Shown here: positions 17,569-26,166 of the stretch, piece after piece
Layout of the letters: every line of letters starts with the position of its first letter
Position numbering within the stretch: the stretch's first letter is position 1
Assembly: GCF_004331645.1 (NCBI RefSeq)
Contig: NZ_SJSK01000001.1
Coordinates: 744,001 to 808,000, forward strand
DNA length: 64,000 nt
Origin: Pedobacter frigiditerrae
GTDB taxonomy: Bacteria > Bacteroidota > Bacteroidia > Sphingobacteriales > Sphingobacteriaceae
Reading direction: 5' to 3'
The notes under the pieces: model-generated
What the model was told of the DNA's origin: nothing
What the model saw: only the letters and a program-made list of their open reading frames with translations
Databases searched by the model: none
Program-made: the position numbers and the translations under genes

Positions 17569-18792
17569 TTGAACAAAAAGAAAATAATAAACGACCCCGT
17601 TTATGGATTTATTACCATACCATCTGCATTAGTTTACGACCTGATTTCGCATCCTTATTTTCAAAGGTTAAGGTATATTAAACAGCTAGGAATGACTCAT
17701 TTGGTTTATCCAGGAGCAATTCATACGCGTTTTCATCACGCCATAGGCGCAATGCACCTCATGAGTTTGGCATTAGAGGTTCTTAGAAATAAAGGACATT
17801 ATATTTCTCCAGAAGAAGATGAAGCCGCAACCATTGCTATCCTATTGCATGACATAGGTCACGGACCATTTTCTCATGCATTGGAGCATACGCTAGTCAA
17901 CGGAATTAGCCATGAAGACATTTCTATGGTGATGATGGATAAGTTGAATGAAGAATTTAACGGACGACTAACAGCTGCAATTAATGTTTTCAAAGGAAAC
18001 TATCATCGTGGTTTTTTCTGTCAACTAATTTCTGGGCAGCTAGATTTAGATAGGATGGATTACCTTAATCGCGATAGCTTTTTTACGGGTGTAAGTGAAG
18101 GTGTAATTAGCTTTGATAGAATCATTAAAATGTTCAACGTCGTTGATGATAATTTGGTAATCGAAGAAAAAGGGATTTACTCGATAGAAAAATTCTTGAT
18201 TGCTCGTAGATTAATGTATTGGCAGGTTTACTTACATAAAACCGTTATTGCAGCAGAACAATTGTTGGTTAAAATATTAGAAAGAGCAAAAGAATTAGCA
18301 TCTGCAGGAGAAATATTATTCGCTACGCCAGCATTACAACATTTCTTGCAGAACGATATTACAGAGCATAATTTTTTTGAAGGCGAAAATCATTTACTGC
18401 AATTTTCAAAACTAGACGACCAAGATATTTATGCTGCCATAAAGGTTTGGGAAAACCATGATGATATGATTTTGTCTAAGCTTTGTAAAATGTTAAACTC
18501 TCGAAATTTATATAAAGTAGAAATTAGCAATGCAGAACCAGGTGCTGCTAGAATAGAACATTTAGCTGTTCAAACAGCTTTAGCGTTAAACCTAGAAGAG
18601 GATGATGTTGCTTATTTTGTTTTTACAGACACCATTAGAAACAGGGCATACAATGCGGGTAATAGTAATATCAATATTTTAATGAAGAATAATGATTTGG
18701 TAGATATTGCAAAAGCATCAGATTTGTCTAACTTAGAATCTTTAGATAAGACGGTAAAAAAGCACATCCTTTGCTATACAAGAGATATTTAG
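17569..18792 (+). CDS. HD-domain phosphohydrolase (dGTPase-like), TTG start
   Basis: The 407-residue protein opens with INDPVYGFI, typical of this HD family, then RLRYIKQLG, TRFHHAIG and the metal motif LLHDIGHGPFSHALEH near residues 91-107 (two consecutive H/D sites), with a further LDLDRMDYLNRD near 160. Relatives hydrolyse dNTPs or nucleotide phosphates. The only sensible start is TTG at 17569, since family members begin within a few residues of INDPVYG. Confidence 0.9.
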   Translation: MNKKKIINDPVYGFITIPSALVYDLISHPYFQRLRYIKQLGMTHLVYPGAIHTRFHHAIGAMHLMSLALEVLRNKGHYISPEEDEAATIAILLHDIGHGPFSHALEHTLVNGISHEDISMVMMDKLNEEFNGRLTAAINVFKGNYHRGFFCQLISGQLDLDRMDYLNRDSFFTGVSEGVISFDRIIKMFNVVDDNLVIEEKGIYSIEKFLIARRLMYWQVYLHKTVIAAEQLLVKILERAKELASAGEILFATPALQHFLQNDITEHNFFEGENHLLQFSKLDDQDIYAAIKVWENHDDMILSKLCKMLNSRNLYKVEISNAEPGAARIEHLAVQTALALNLEEDDVAYFVFTDTIRNRAYNAGNSNINILMKNNDLVDIAKASDLSNLESLDKTVKKHILCYTRDI

Positions 18793-18870
18793 CATTTTTT
18801 AACATAATAAAATAACCTTTTACCAGTTAAACAGTCTTATCCTTGTGGTAAGATTAAGGAATGTTGTTTA

Positions 18871-18901
18871 TTTGTTCATATCAATTTAACATTTAACTTT
18901 G
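18871..18901 (+). promoter_or_regulatory. lpxD promoter (leaderless type)
   Basis: TTTG (18871-18874), 19 bases, then TAACTTTG (18894-18901) matches the Bacteroidetes sigma-A consensus exactly. The lpxD ATG begins four bases later, at 18906, so the transcript is predicted to start at the initiation codon. Confidence 0.7.
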
Positions 18902-18905
18902 TAAG

Positions 18906-19976
18906 ATGCAATTTACTGCCAAGCAGATAAGCGAGTTTTTAGATGGAACCATCGAAGGAGATGAAACCGTAAAAGTTGGGGAGCTTTCTAAGATAGAAGA
19001 TGGCAGCAATGGCTCGCTTTGTTTTCTGTCTAATCCTAAGTATGAGAATTATTTATACACTACAAAAGCATCGGTGGTAATCGTTTCTAGTGATTTTGTA
19101 CCAACACAACCAGTAAGCGCTACTTTAGTAAAAGTTAAAGACCCGTATAGCGCTTTTTCTGTCTTATTAGAAAAATATAATGAAGCATTAAATCATGATT
19201 ACGCTCCAGCAGGGATAGTCCAACCTTGTTTTATACACCCGACAGCAAAAATTGGAAAGAACGTATTTATTGGCGCTTTTTGTAGCATAGAAGAAAATGT
19301 TGAAATAGGAGATAACACCAGAATATATTCGCAAGTGTATGTTGGTAAAGATTCTAAAATTGGAAGTGATAACATCATTTTTCCTGGGGTTAAGCTTTAT
19401 AACCGCTCTATATTAGGAAACAAAATAACCATACATTCAAACGCGGTAATAGGTAGTGATGGTTTTGGCTTTGCCCCACAAGCAGATGGGACCTATAATA
19501 AGATTGCACAGATTGGGAACGTTGTTATAGAAGACGATGTGGAAATTGGTGCAAATACAACAATTGATAGAGCAACAATGGGTTCTACTTTTATCCGCAA
19601 AGGAGCCAAATTGGATAATCTAATTCAAATTGCACACAATGTGGATGTTGGCGCTCATGCTGTAGTTGCTGCTCAAACAGGAATATCGGGAAGTACAAAA
19701 CTGGGTGATAATTCAGTTATTGGAGGTCAGGTTGGTATTGCAGGTCATTTGAATTTGGGTAAGGGCACTCAGATCGGCGCACAAGCAGGAATTAATTTTA
19801 ATACCGAAGAAAATAAACAATGGCATGGTAGCCCTGCACAGCCATTAAAAGAATGGATGCGCTCTACTGTAATTTTTAAAAAATTGCCAGAAGTTGATAA
19901 ACGCATAAGAGATTTAGAGGCCAAGATAGCAGAATTAACAGCTATTATAGAACAAATAGGTACAATACAAAAATAA
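18906..19976 (+). CDS. lpxD: UDP-3-O-acyl-glucosamine N-acyltransferase LpxD
   Basis: The 356-residue enzyme performs the third step of lipid A synthesis, adding the N-linked acyl chain to UDP-3-O-acyl-GlcN. It has an N-terminal uridine-binding domain ([13 protein letters not shown]) and a long left-handed beta-helix of hexapeptide repeats from about residue 105 to 310. The helix includes GSDGFGFAP and the catalytic-His region [10 protein letters not shown]. It ends in a short coiled-coil helix ([11 protein letters not shown]). Two bases separate it from lpxC-fabZ, so the lipid A genes form an operon. Confidence 0.97.
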   Translation: MQFTAKQISEFLDGTIEGDETVKVGELSKIEDGSNGSLCFLSNPKYENYLYTTKASVVIVSSDFVPTQPVSATLVKVKDPYSAFSVLLEKYNEALNHDYAPAGIVQPCFIHPTAKIGKNVFIGAFCSIEENVEIGDNTRIYSQVYVGKDSKIGSDNIIFPGVKLYNRSILGNKITIHSNAVIGSDGFGFAPQADGTYNKIAQIGNVVIEDDVEIGANTTIDRATMGSTFIRKGAKLDNLIQIAHNVDVGAHAVVAAQTGISGSTKLGDNSVIGGQVGIAGHLNLGKGTQIGAQAGINFNTEENKQWHGSPAQPLKEWMRSTVIFKKLPEVDKRIRDLEAKIAELTAIIEQIGTIQK

Positions 19977-19978
19977 GA

Positions 19979-21388
19979 ATGAACGTTAAGCAAAAAACTA
20001 TAAAAAGTGAAATTTCTGTGGCTGGCGTAGGTTTGCACACTGGAGCAAATGTTACGTTAACTTTTTGCCCTGCACCAGACAATCACGGTTTTAAGTTTCA
20101 AAGAATAGACCTTCCTGGTCAGCCAATTGTAGATGCAGACTGTGATAATGTTACGGATACAGCCAGAGGGACTACAATTACTCAAAATGGAGCAAGTGTA
20201 AGTACAGTTGAGCACGTAATGGCGGCCCTGGTTGGTATGGATTTGGATAATGTTTTGTTAAAACTAGATGGGCCAGAAACACCAATTATGGATGGAAGCT
20301 CTATTAAGTTTATTGAAGCATTAGAAGAGGTTGGCGTTGCTTCTCAAGAAACTGACCGAGAATATTTCACCATTCCTCATAACATCACTTATACAGAAGA
20401 AGATAGAAAGGTAGAAATTGTGGCAATGCCATTAGATGACTATCGTTTTACTTGTATGATTGACTATAATTCTCCTGTTTTAGGAAGTCAACACGCAGGA
20501 ATATCTAGCATTGCTGAGTTTAAGAAAGAAATAGCGTCATGTAGAACTTTTTGCTTTTTGCATGAATTAGAATATCAATTACAAAACAACCTAATTAAAG
20601 GAGGCGATTTAAATAATGCCATTGTTATTGTAGATAAAGAAGTAACTAAAGAAGAATTAGAACACTTAGCCAAAATTTTCAATAGAAGTGCCATAGAGGT
20701 TGCCCCACAAGGAATATTGAACAATATGGAGTTGCGTTATCAAAATGAACCAGCTCGCCATAAACTGTTAGATATGATCGGTGATTTAGCTTTGGTTGGC
20801 GTTCACTTAAAAGGCCATATCATGGCAGCAAGACCTGGTCATGCAGCAAATGTTGCTTTTGCTAAAAAGATTAAGGCAGCAATTAAAAAAGAAAAAGGCA
20901 AGAAAATACAAAAGGTTTATGACGCAAATGCAAAACCATTGTATGATGTAATGCAGATCATGGATATTTTGCCTCATAGACAACCATTTTTGTTTGTAGA
21001 TAAAGTATTAGAGCTTTCTAAAACTCACGTTGTAGGCGTTAAAAATGTAACAATGAATGAGGATTTTTTTAGAGGACATTTTCCCGGAGCACCTGTATTA
21101 CCTGGTGTAATCCAAATAGAAGCCATGGCTCAGGTTGGTGGAATTTTGGTTTTAAGTACAGTTCCAGACCCAAGAAATTACCTAACTTATTTCTTGAAAA
21201 TAGATAACGTGCGTTTTAGAGCACAAGTATTGCCCGGAGATACGATTATATTTAGATGCGATTTAATGGAGCCTATTCGTAGGGGAATTGCACAGATGAA
21301 GGGCATTGGAATGGTAGGAGAAAAAATAGTAGTTGAAGCCGAAATGATGGCTCAAATTTCAAGAGTTAAAGAAAGCGAAACAGCATAA
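19979..21388 (+). CDS. lpxC-fabZ: Bifunctional LpxC-FabZ (UDP-3-O-acyl-GlcNAc deacetylase / 3-hydroxyacyl-ACP dehydratase)
   Basis: The 469-residue fusion has residues 1 to about 300 as LpxC, the zinc deacetylase committing to lipid A, with zinc site His79 (VEHV) plus His261 and Asp265 (RHKLLD). From about residue 318 it is FabZ, a hot-dog-fold dehydratase with LPHRQPFLFVDKV and the catalytic His367 (GHFPGAPVLPG) and Glu381. The fusion is a known signature of Bacteroidetes. Its stop overlaps the lpxA start by one base. Confidence 0.97.
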   Translation: MNVKQKTIKSEISVAGVGLHTGANVTLTFCPAPDNHGFKFQRIDLPGQPIVDADCDNVTDTARGTTITQNGASVSTVEHVMAALVGMDLDNVLLKLDGPETPIMDGSSIKFIEALEEVGVASQETDREYFTIPHNITYTEEDRKVEIVAMPLDDYRFTCMIDYNSPVLGSQHAGISSIAEFKKEIASCRTFCFLHELEYQLQNNLIKGGDLNNAIVIVDKEVTKEELEHLAKIFNRSAIEVAPQGILNNMELRYQNEPARHKLLDMIGDLALVGVHLKGHIMAARPGHAANVAFAKKIKAAIKKEKGKKIQKVYDANAKPLYDVMQIMDILPHRQPFLFVDKVLELSKTHVVGVKNVTMNEDFFRGHFPGAPVLPGVIQIEAMAQVGGILVLSTVPDPRNYLTYFLKIDNVRFRAQVLPGDTIIFRCDLMEPIRRGIAQMKGIGMVGEKIVVEAEMMAQISRVKESETA

Positions 21389-22182
21389 TGATACAACCGT
21401 TAGCATATATACACCCACAAGCAAAAATTGCAGATAATGTTGTAGTTGAGCCATTTGCTGTAATTCACAAAGATGTAGAAATTGGGGAAGGCACTTGGAT
21501 TGGTTCTAACGTTGTGATAATGGATGGCGCAAGAATTGGTAAAAACTGCCGCATTTTTCCAGGCTCTGTAATTTCTGGTGTTCCGCAAGATTTAAAATTT
21601 GCAGGTGAGGTTACTACCGCAGAAATCGGTGATAATACAACCATTCGCGAATGTGTAACCATTAACCGTGGTACAAAAGACAAATGGAAAACGGTTATTG
21701 GAAAAAACTGCTTAATACAAGCTTATTCTCACGTTGCGCATGATTGTGAAGTAGGTGATTATTGCATATTCTCTAACAGCACAACCTTAGCAGGTCACAT
21801 TACCATTGGAGATTATGTGGTATTGGCAGGTTTGGTTGCTATTCACCAATTTGTAAAAGTTGGTTCACATGCTTTTGTAACTGGTGGTTCATTGGTTCGT
21901 AAAGACGTTCCTCCTTATGTTAAGGCGGCTAGAGAGCCACTTTCTTACGTAGGTATCAATTCAGTTGGATTGCGTAGAAGGGGTTTTTCTCCAGAAAAGA
22001 TTAACGAAATTCAAGAGATTTATCGTGTGTTGTTTGTAAAAAACAATAACGTTACCAAAGCTTTAGATATCATAGAAGCAGAATTCCAGCCAACCGAAAT
22101 ACGTGATGAAATTGTAGATTTTATTCGCAACTCTAACCGTGGGGTAATGAGAGGTTTTGGTACAGGAAGCAAGGAACGATAA
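21388..22182 (+). CDS. lpxA: UDP-N-acetylglucosamine O-acyltransferase LpxA
   Basis: The 264-residue enzyme performs the first step of lipid A synthesis. It has a left-handed beta-helix of hexapeptide repeats (IHPQAKIADNVVV, IGKNCRIFPG), the catalytic His in YSHVAHDC near residue 122-126, and a helical C-terminal domain (RRRGFSPEKINEIQEIYR). Length matches E. coli LpxA (262). It is the last gene of the lpxD / lpxC-fabZ / lpxA unit. Confidence 0.97.
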   Translation: MIQPLAYIHPQAKIADNVVVEPFAVIHKDVEIGEGTWIGSNVVIMDGARIGKNCRIFPGSVISGVPQDLKFAGEVTTAEIGDNTTIRECVTINRGTKDKWKTVIGKNCLIQAYSHVAHDCEVGDYCIFSNSTTLAGHITIGDYVVLAGLVAIHQFVKVGSHAFVTGGSLVRKDVPPYVKAAREPLSYVGINSVGLRRRGFSPEKINEIQEIYRVLFVKNNNVTKALDIIEAEFQPTEIRDEIVDFIRNSNRGVMRGFGTGSKER

Positions 22183-22271
22183 TCTTAAGGCCTAAGGTTT
22201 CAAGGCTGAGGGTTGAAGGTAAGGTTAAGTCTTATATCTCTCAATATGCATATCTCAATACGCAATACTAA

Positions 22272-22886
22272 ATGAATATCTCCCTAAACAACGTTGGTCG
22301 CCGGTTTAATAAAGAATGGATATTTAAAAATATAGACTATACGTTTAAGCATGGCGAAAAATATGCTGTTTTAGGCCCGAATGGTTCTGGAAAATCTACT
22401 TTGTTAAGTATTTTATTGGGAAGCTTAACCCCTTCGGAAGGCGAAATCGGGTATTCAAATCTGGAGGTAATTAGGGTTGAGGATGTATATCAATACATCA
22501 GCTTTGCTGCGCCGTATTTAGATTTAGTAGAAGAATTCACTTTACAAGAAACCATCGATTTTCACTTTCAATTTAAGGCTTATGCCCATGGATTAAATGC
22601 CGCCGAGGTGTTGGGCCTGCTTGGGTTAAAGAAATCACAAGACAAGGCTTTAAAACACTTCTCCTCTGGAATGAAACAAAGAACCAAGCTTGCCTTGGCT
22701 TGTTGCTCCAATACACCACTTTTATTTTTAGATGAGCCTACCTCAAACTTAGACACACAAGGTGTAGATTGGTATTTGCAGCTCATCGAAAAGTTTGCTC
22801 CAAATAAAATGGTTATCGTAGGGTCTAATCAAGAGCATGAATACGGCTTCTGCAAAAACTTACTGAGTATTTCTGATTATAAATAG
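22272..22886 (+). CDS. ABC transporter ATP-binding protein
   Basis: The 204-residue ATPase has Walker A (GPNGSGKST near residues 37-45), the Q-loop area SFAAPYLD, signature FSSGMKQR near 134 and Walker B LLFLDEPTSNLD near 158. It resembles small ATPases that work with a separate membrane subunit, such as heme-exporter or ABC-2 types, but no permease is adjacent. A repeat-derived spacer (22195-22270) separates it from lpxA. Confidence 0.88.
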   Translation: MNISLNNVGRRFNKEWIFKNIDYTFKHGEKYAVLGPNGSGKSTLLSILLGSLTPSEGEIGYSNLEVIRVEDVYQYISFAAPYLDLVEEFTLQETIDFHFQFKAYAHGLNAAEVLGLLGLKKSQDKALKHFSSGMKQRTKLALACCSNTPLLFLDEPTSNLDTQGVDWYLQLIEKFAPNKMVIVGSNQEHEYGFCKNLLSISDYK

Positions 22887-23350
22887 GTTTTTAGCCATCA
22901 TCGGATGAATATTGCTGGTATACAACGATTCGTCTAATAACTATATGGATAATTATAGTTGTTTTTGGGAAATGATTATCAGAAGCTTTTGGCAATTACA
23001 GTCCCGCTTTCCGTTTTACTTCGTGGTTAGCCGCAAGGGCTAACCCTACGTGTTCACTACAATCGGGTTTATTTAACAGAGCCAGTAGTTCTTTTGACAG
23101 TTTGCAACCCTAAATAGTTGCAAAAGCCTTCGTTTATAAACAGGTCCAGATAGCTATCGGGAGAAGCGTTACCCTTTTTAATGGCATCCGGAGCATAGTC
23201 GAAGGATAATTAAAAGATTTAGCGTAAAGCCAGGCTTGCTTTAACCCCTAAGCCGTCTTCGCTTTTCCTATTAATTTAATGTTGATTATGTTAAATTTTT
23301 CGCAAAAAACTAGTCTATTTCTCTTTAAAACCATACTATAAAAATATTTT
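22887..23350. repeat. Gene-free stretch of degenerate interspersed repeats
   Basis: No coding frame is supported. The sequence holds small hairpins: GGTTAGCC-gcaag-GGCTAACC at 23025-23045 and TTTGCAAC...GTTGCAAA at 23101-23124. It also has a block starting ggcaattacagtcccgcttt, which looks like repeat DNA scattered in Pedobacter-like genomes, and a decayed piece of the GTCGAAGGA repeat near 23190-23215. These family links are from memory and pattern, not a search. Confidence 0.5.
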
Positions 23351-23360
23351 TAATTTGCTA

Positions 23361-23391
23361 TTGCATAATTGAAATATAGTATATACCTTTG
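23361..23391 (+). promoter_or_regulatory. Promoter of a putative small RNA upstream of efp
   Basis: TACCTTTG (23384-23391) is an exact -7 element. A TTG at 23361-23363 lies 20 bases upstream as a partial -33 box. The predicted transcript starts near 23397, well before the efp promoter. Confidence 0.5.
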
Positions 23392-23396
23392 CGCCA

Positions 23397-23575
23397 CGAA
23401 ACAAGGCGGAATTAATAGCTAAATATCGTACAAATTGATTAAAATAGATTGCTTCAAGTTTCTAAATAAGAAGATAAAGCAATTTTAATATAATAAGAAT
23501 TTCATAGTTTAGTTTTAGGTTTAGGTTGATTGTAGCTTCGGAGTGGTTCCCGAAGCTATCTTTTTTTAAAGCTTT
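23397..23575 (+). ncRNA. Putative small RNA, about 180 nt
   Basis: This non-coding stretch begins just after an exact -7 box and ends in a strong hairpin with a T-run. It contains an internal hairpin (GATTGCTTC ... AAGCAAT, 23448-23483) before the terminal one. A separate -7-like box (TACCTTGC, about 23592-23599) serves efp, so this stretch looks like its own transcript. It matches no family that I can name. A long efp leader with an attenuator is the alternative. Confidence 0.4.
23536..23572 (+). terminator. Terminator of the putative small RNA
   Basis: TAGCTTCGG ... CCGAAGCTA forms a GC-rich stem-loop followed directly by a T-run (TATCTTTTTTT). This is the form of an intrinsic terminator on the plus strand. 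Confidence 0.65.
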
Positions 23576-23646
23576 TTTAGAAAATATTTTTTTACCTTGC
23601 GCCTTCAAAAAAAGAAGACCAAATAATTAGTGATTTTTAAAACATC

Positions 23647-24207
23647 ATGGCAAAAGCATCAGAAATAAAAGTAGGTAACATTCTTCGTGTAAACAATGAA
23701 CTAGTTACAGTAGAAGAGTGGAATCACCGCACACCAGGTAAAGGCGGAGCATTTTACACTGGTAAATTTCGTAACATTAAAACATCAAGGCTTATTGAAG
23801 CTCGTATGAACACAGACGAGGTTGTGGAGATTTGCCGCGTAGAGACTAATGATTATCAATACTTATATGAAGAGGGTGACTCTTTGGTGGTTATGGATAA
23901 CAATTCTTATGAGCAATTTAATGTGGCTAAATCTTTATTTGGCCCATCTATTAAGTTCTTGAAAGAAGGAATGAGCATTTTAGTAGCTATTGAAAGCGAA
24001 GAACCGATTCAAGCAAGTCTTCCAAATTTTGTTGAAATGGAGGTTGTTTATTCGGAGCCAGCAGTAAAAGGTGATACTTCTACCAATGCTTTAAAAGCGG
24101 CAACAGTAGAAAACAATGTGGAAATTAAAGTTCCTTTGTTTGTTAACCAAGGTGACAGAGTTAAAATTGATACTCGCACTGGAGAATACGTAGAGAGAGT
24201 AAAATAG
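23647..24207 (+). CDS. efp: Translation elongation factor P
   Basis: The 186-residue factor relieves ribosome stalling at polyproline. The KOW-like N-domain carries the modification-site loop TPGKGGAF with Lys32 at the tip, followed by two OB domains. The C-terminal signature (VPLFVNQGDRVKIDTRTGEYVERVK region) is complete. A weak promoter (TACCTTGC near 23592) lies about 50 bases upstream. Confidence 0.97.
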   Translation: MAKASEIKVGNILRVNNELVTVEEWNHRTPGKGGAFYTGKFRNIKTSRLIEARMNTDEVVEICRVETNDYQYLYEEGDSLVVMDNNSYEQFNVAKSLFGPSIKFLKEGMSILVAIESEEPIQASLPNFVEMEVVYSEPAVKGDTSTNALKAATVENNVEIKVPLFVNQGDRVKIDTRTGEYVERVK

Positions 24208-24267
24208 GAGTAGGATTTAAGGATTATAAGATTTTCAAGATTATAGTTCCTTAACAAATTTTGTCAT

Positions 24268-24310
24268 AGCCGCAGATTCGCTGATTAAATCAATCAGTAA
24301 ACCTGCGGCT
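24268..24310. repeat. Palindromic 'AGCCGCAGATT' hairpin, copy 1
   Basis: AGCCGCAG pairs with CTGCGGCT, with a second inner stem TGATT/AATCA, and is followed by TTCTTTTT. It resembles the hairpins at 29093-29161 and 48093-48143 in sequence and may end efp transcription. Confidence 0.6.
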
Positions 24311-24321
24311 TCTTTTTGTAA

Positions 24322-24384
24322 TGTCATCCTGAGCGTAGTCGAAGGATTTTAGACAAATTAGTCTTCGACAAGCTCAGACTGACA
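24322..24384. repeat. GTCGAAG / CTTCGAC interspersed repeat, copy 1
   Basis: It runs from TGTCATCCTGAGCGTAGTCG to TCTTCGACAAGCTCAGACTG then ACA, with the two halves forming an imperfect inverted repeat (TGTCA...TGACA ends; GTCGAAG against CTTCGAC). A second copy is at 50816-50872. Confidence 0.7.
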
Positions 24385-24405
24385 ATCTCTTTTGTAAGTT
24401 TGTAT

Positions 24406-24972
24406 ATGCTTAAATCAGCCTTAAGAAAACAAGCCTTAAATCAACGCAGTGCTTTAACCGAGGATAATCTCCAAGAGTTAAACGAAAAGTTGTTAGCGCA
24501 GTTTAAAAAGCTCGATTTATCGAATATTAAAAGCTTACATATCTTCTTGCCAATCATTCATCAAAAGGAGCCAGATACTTTTTTAATTATCGATTGGTTG
24601 CAACAACAACACCCAGAAATAGAAATTGTAATACCAAAGGCAGATTTTAAGACAAGTATCATGAGTCATCATTCTTATCTAGATAAAGAAGACCTGCTTA
24701 ACAATCATTATCATATTCCAGAACCTCAAAAAGCAAAACTATTTACGACAACACCAGACATGGTAATTGTTCCTTTGCTGGCATTTGATAAAAAAGGATA
24801 TAGGGTTGGTTATGGAAAAGGTTTTTATGACCGCTTTTTGTCGAAATTAGCTACACAAAAAATAGGACTATCATTTTTTGATGCGGTAGAAGAAATTATT
24901 GATGTACATTTGAATGATATCCGATTGGATAAATGCATTACACCAAATCAAATTTATATATTTAAAGATTAG
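24406..24972 (+). CDS. 5-formyltetrahydrofolate cyclo-ligase family protein
   Basis: The 188-residue enzyme converts 5-formyl-THF to 5,10-methenyl-THF with ATP. It shows the N-terminal LRKQALNQR helix, the folate/ATP site VIVPLLAFDKKGYRVGYGKG near residues 123-142 and FYDRFL after it. I chose the ATG at 24406. A TTG two codons earlier lies inside the exact -7 element TAAGTTTG (24395-24402), so it cannot be in the mRNA. Confidence 0.93.
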   Translation: MLKSALRKQALNQRSALTEDNLQELNEKLLAQFKKLDLSNIKSLHIFLPIIHQKEPDTFLIIDWLQQQHPEIEIVIPKADFKTSIMSHHSYLDKEDLLNNHYHIPEPQKAKLFTTTPDMVIVPLLAFDKKGYRVGYGKGFYDRFLSKLATQKIGLSFFDAVEEIIDVHLNDIRLDKCITPNQIYIFKD

Positions 24973-25016
24973 TAGAAAGCATTAATCTCAATACGCACAT
25001 CTCAATACGCATTAAA

Positions 25017-25178
25017 ATGGAAAAGGAATTCAAAATAACTTCTGCAAAACATTACGAAGAAACCATGATTGCCATTTTCGAAATGCAAGAACAAGAAGAT
25101 CCATTAACGGCTGCTCAAATAGCAGAAATGGAATTAATGCTTAAGGCTTCTGAGAAATATGAGGCTGAAGAGCTTTAA
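25017..25178 (+). CDS. Small acidic protein of 53 residues, unknown
   Basis: This open frame starts MEKEFKITSAKHYEETM and ends EKYEAEEL. It is Glu-rich and helical in pattern, with a hinge at DPLTAAQIAEME. Codon use is like its neighbours. Its last 38 bases overlap the 3' end of hutG on the other strand. The pattern 'ITSAKHYEE...LTAAQIAEMELMLKASEKYE' recalls the N-terminal helices that precede the HTH in HigA-like antitoxins of Bacteroidetes, without the HTH. This is a weak, memory-based resemblance. Confidence 0.55.
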   Translation: MEKEFKITSAKHYEETMIAIFEMQEQEDPLTAAQIAEMELMLKASEKYEAEEL

Positions 25179-26166
25179 TAAAATCAGTAATTAGATAGGC
25201 AATTGTCTTTCCTGTTTTAATATCAACTCTGCCATCTTCCATTTCTGTTGCACCTTCACAAATGTGCAAATAAGCGAAATTTTTCCTGTTGGATAAGAGG
25301 ATATTTCTAATATCATTTAATTCAAAACCCGATGACGTTTGAGCACTAGATAAGACTTTTTCTATGCTATCTAAGTCGATTTCTAAACCGCTGGGGTCAG
25401 CTAAATCAGCAATAAAATCATTCCAATTTTCTGATACAGATTTTGGGCTTTGCAGCAAATCTTCGAAGTAAAATGCCTTGATATTTGGATTAGCTGCAAT
25501 ATAATTAGGTAAGGTTTGGTTCACATAATTTTGGTGCAAGCCAAATATTTTATACTGATTCAAATAGCCGCTACCTAATGCTGTGCTAAAACCATTGCCG
25601 CTGTGCCTTCCTTCTGCCCTGTCCCTTAAATCTGCATGGGCATCAATATTTACTACATTAATTTTATGTCCACCAGTTCCCATAGATGCTCCAGCGATAA
25701 TTGGCGCTGCATTATTATGTCCGCCACCAATAACGATTGGAACTTTGCCAGCATTAACTATTTTCTGAATAATTGGGTAAACCAAAGCATCAATAGTATT
25801 TACTTTTTTTCTTAATCCTTGTAAACTTGCGTCTGTTGGCTCCTCAATTTCGAAATGTCCTAAAACCAAGATTTCCTCCCCAGATAAAAACGGATTGCTC
25901 TGAATGTTTAACAATGCTTTTAGAGCTGAATTCCACGCAGTTTTTGTACCAGCTATACCTAAATTTGCCCTTACGCCAATATCTTCAGGAATGCCAAGTA
26001 AAACATATTGAGCAGGGGAATCCATCAAAGCTTGAATATTTATTTCGCCTTCTGCACAGGTTGGACAATCATAAACATAAACATGTTGACCTAGTTTTTC
26101 CTCGGCAACTCTCTCATTTATCAATAAATCGATATCGCTCTGCGTGTAAATTTTAAAGCTATCCAT
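25141..26166 (-). CDS. hutG: Formimidoylglutamase (arginase/ureohydrolase family)
   Basis: The 341-residue Mn-dependent hydrolase performs the last step of histidine degradation: formimidoylglutamate to glutamate and formamide. Metal-site motifs are GGGHNNA near residue 145, NIDAHADLR near 173 (two Asp and His ligands) and EIDLDSIE near 263. It overlaps hutI by eight bases upstream, so the two are translationally coupled. hutH and hutU are not in the window. Confidence 0.9.
   Translation of the reverse strand: MDSFKIYTQSDIDLLINERVAEEKLGQHVYVYDCPTCAEGEINIQALMDSPAQYVLLGIPEDIGVRANLGIAGTKTAWNSALKALLNIQSNPFLSGEEILVLGHFEIEEPTDASLQGLRKKVNTIDALVYPIIQKIVNAGKVPIVIGGGHNNAAPIIAGASMGTGGHKINVVNIDAHADLRDRAEGRHSGNGFSTALGSGYLNQYKIFGLHQNYVNQTLPNYIAANPNIKAFYFEDLLQSPKSVSENWNDFIADLADPSGLEIDLDSIEKVLSSAQTSSGFELNDIRNILLSNRKNFAYLHICEGATEMEDGRVDIKTGKTIAYLITDFIKALQPHISQKP

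Noticed and set aside
22887-23350. CRISPR-like repeats
   Set aside because: Only small unlike hairpins; no regular repeat-spacer pattern here or elsewhere in the window.
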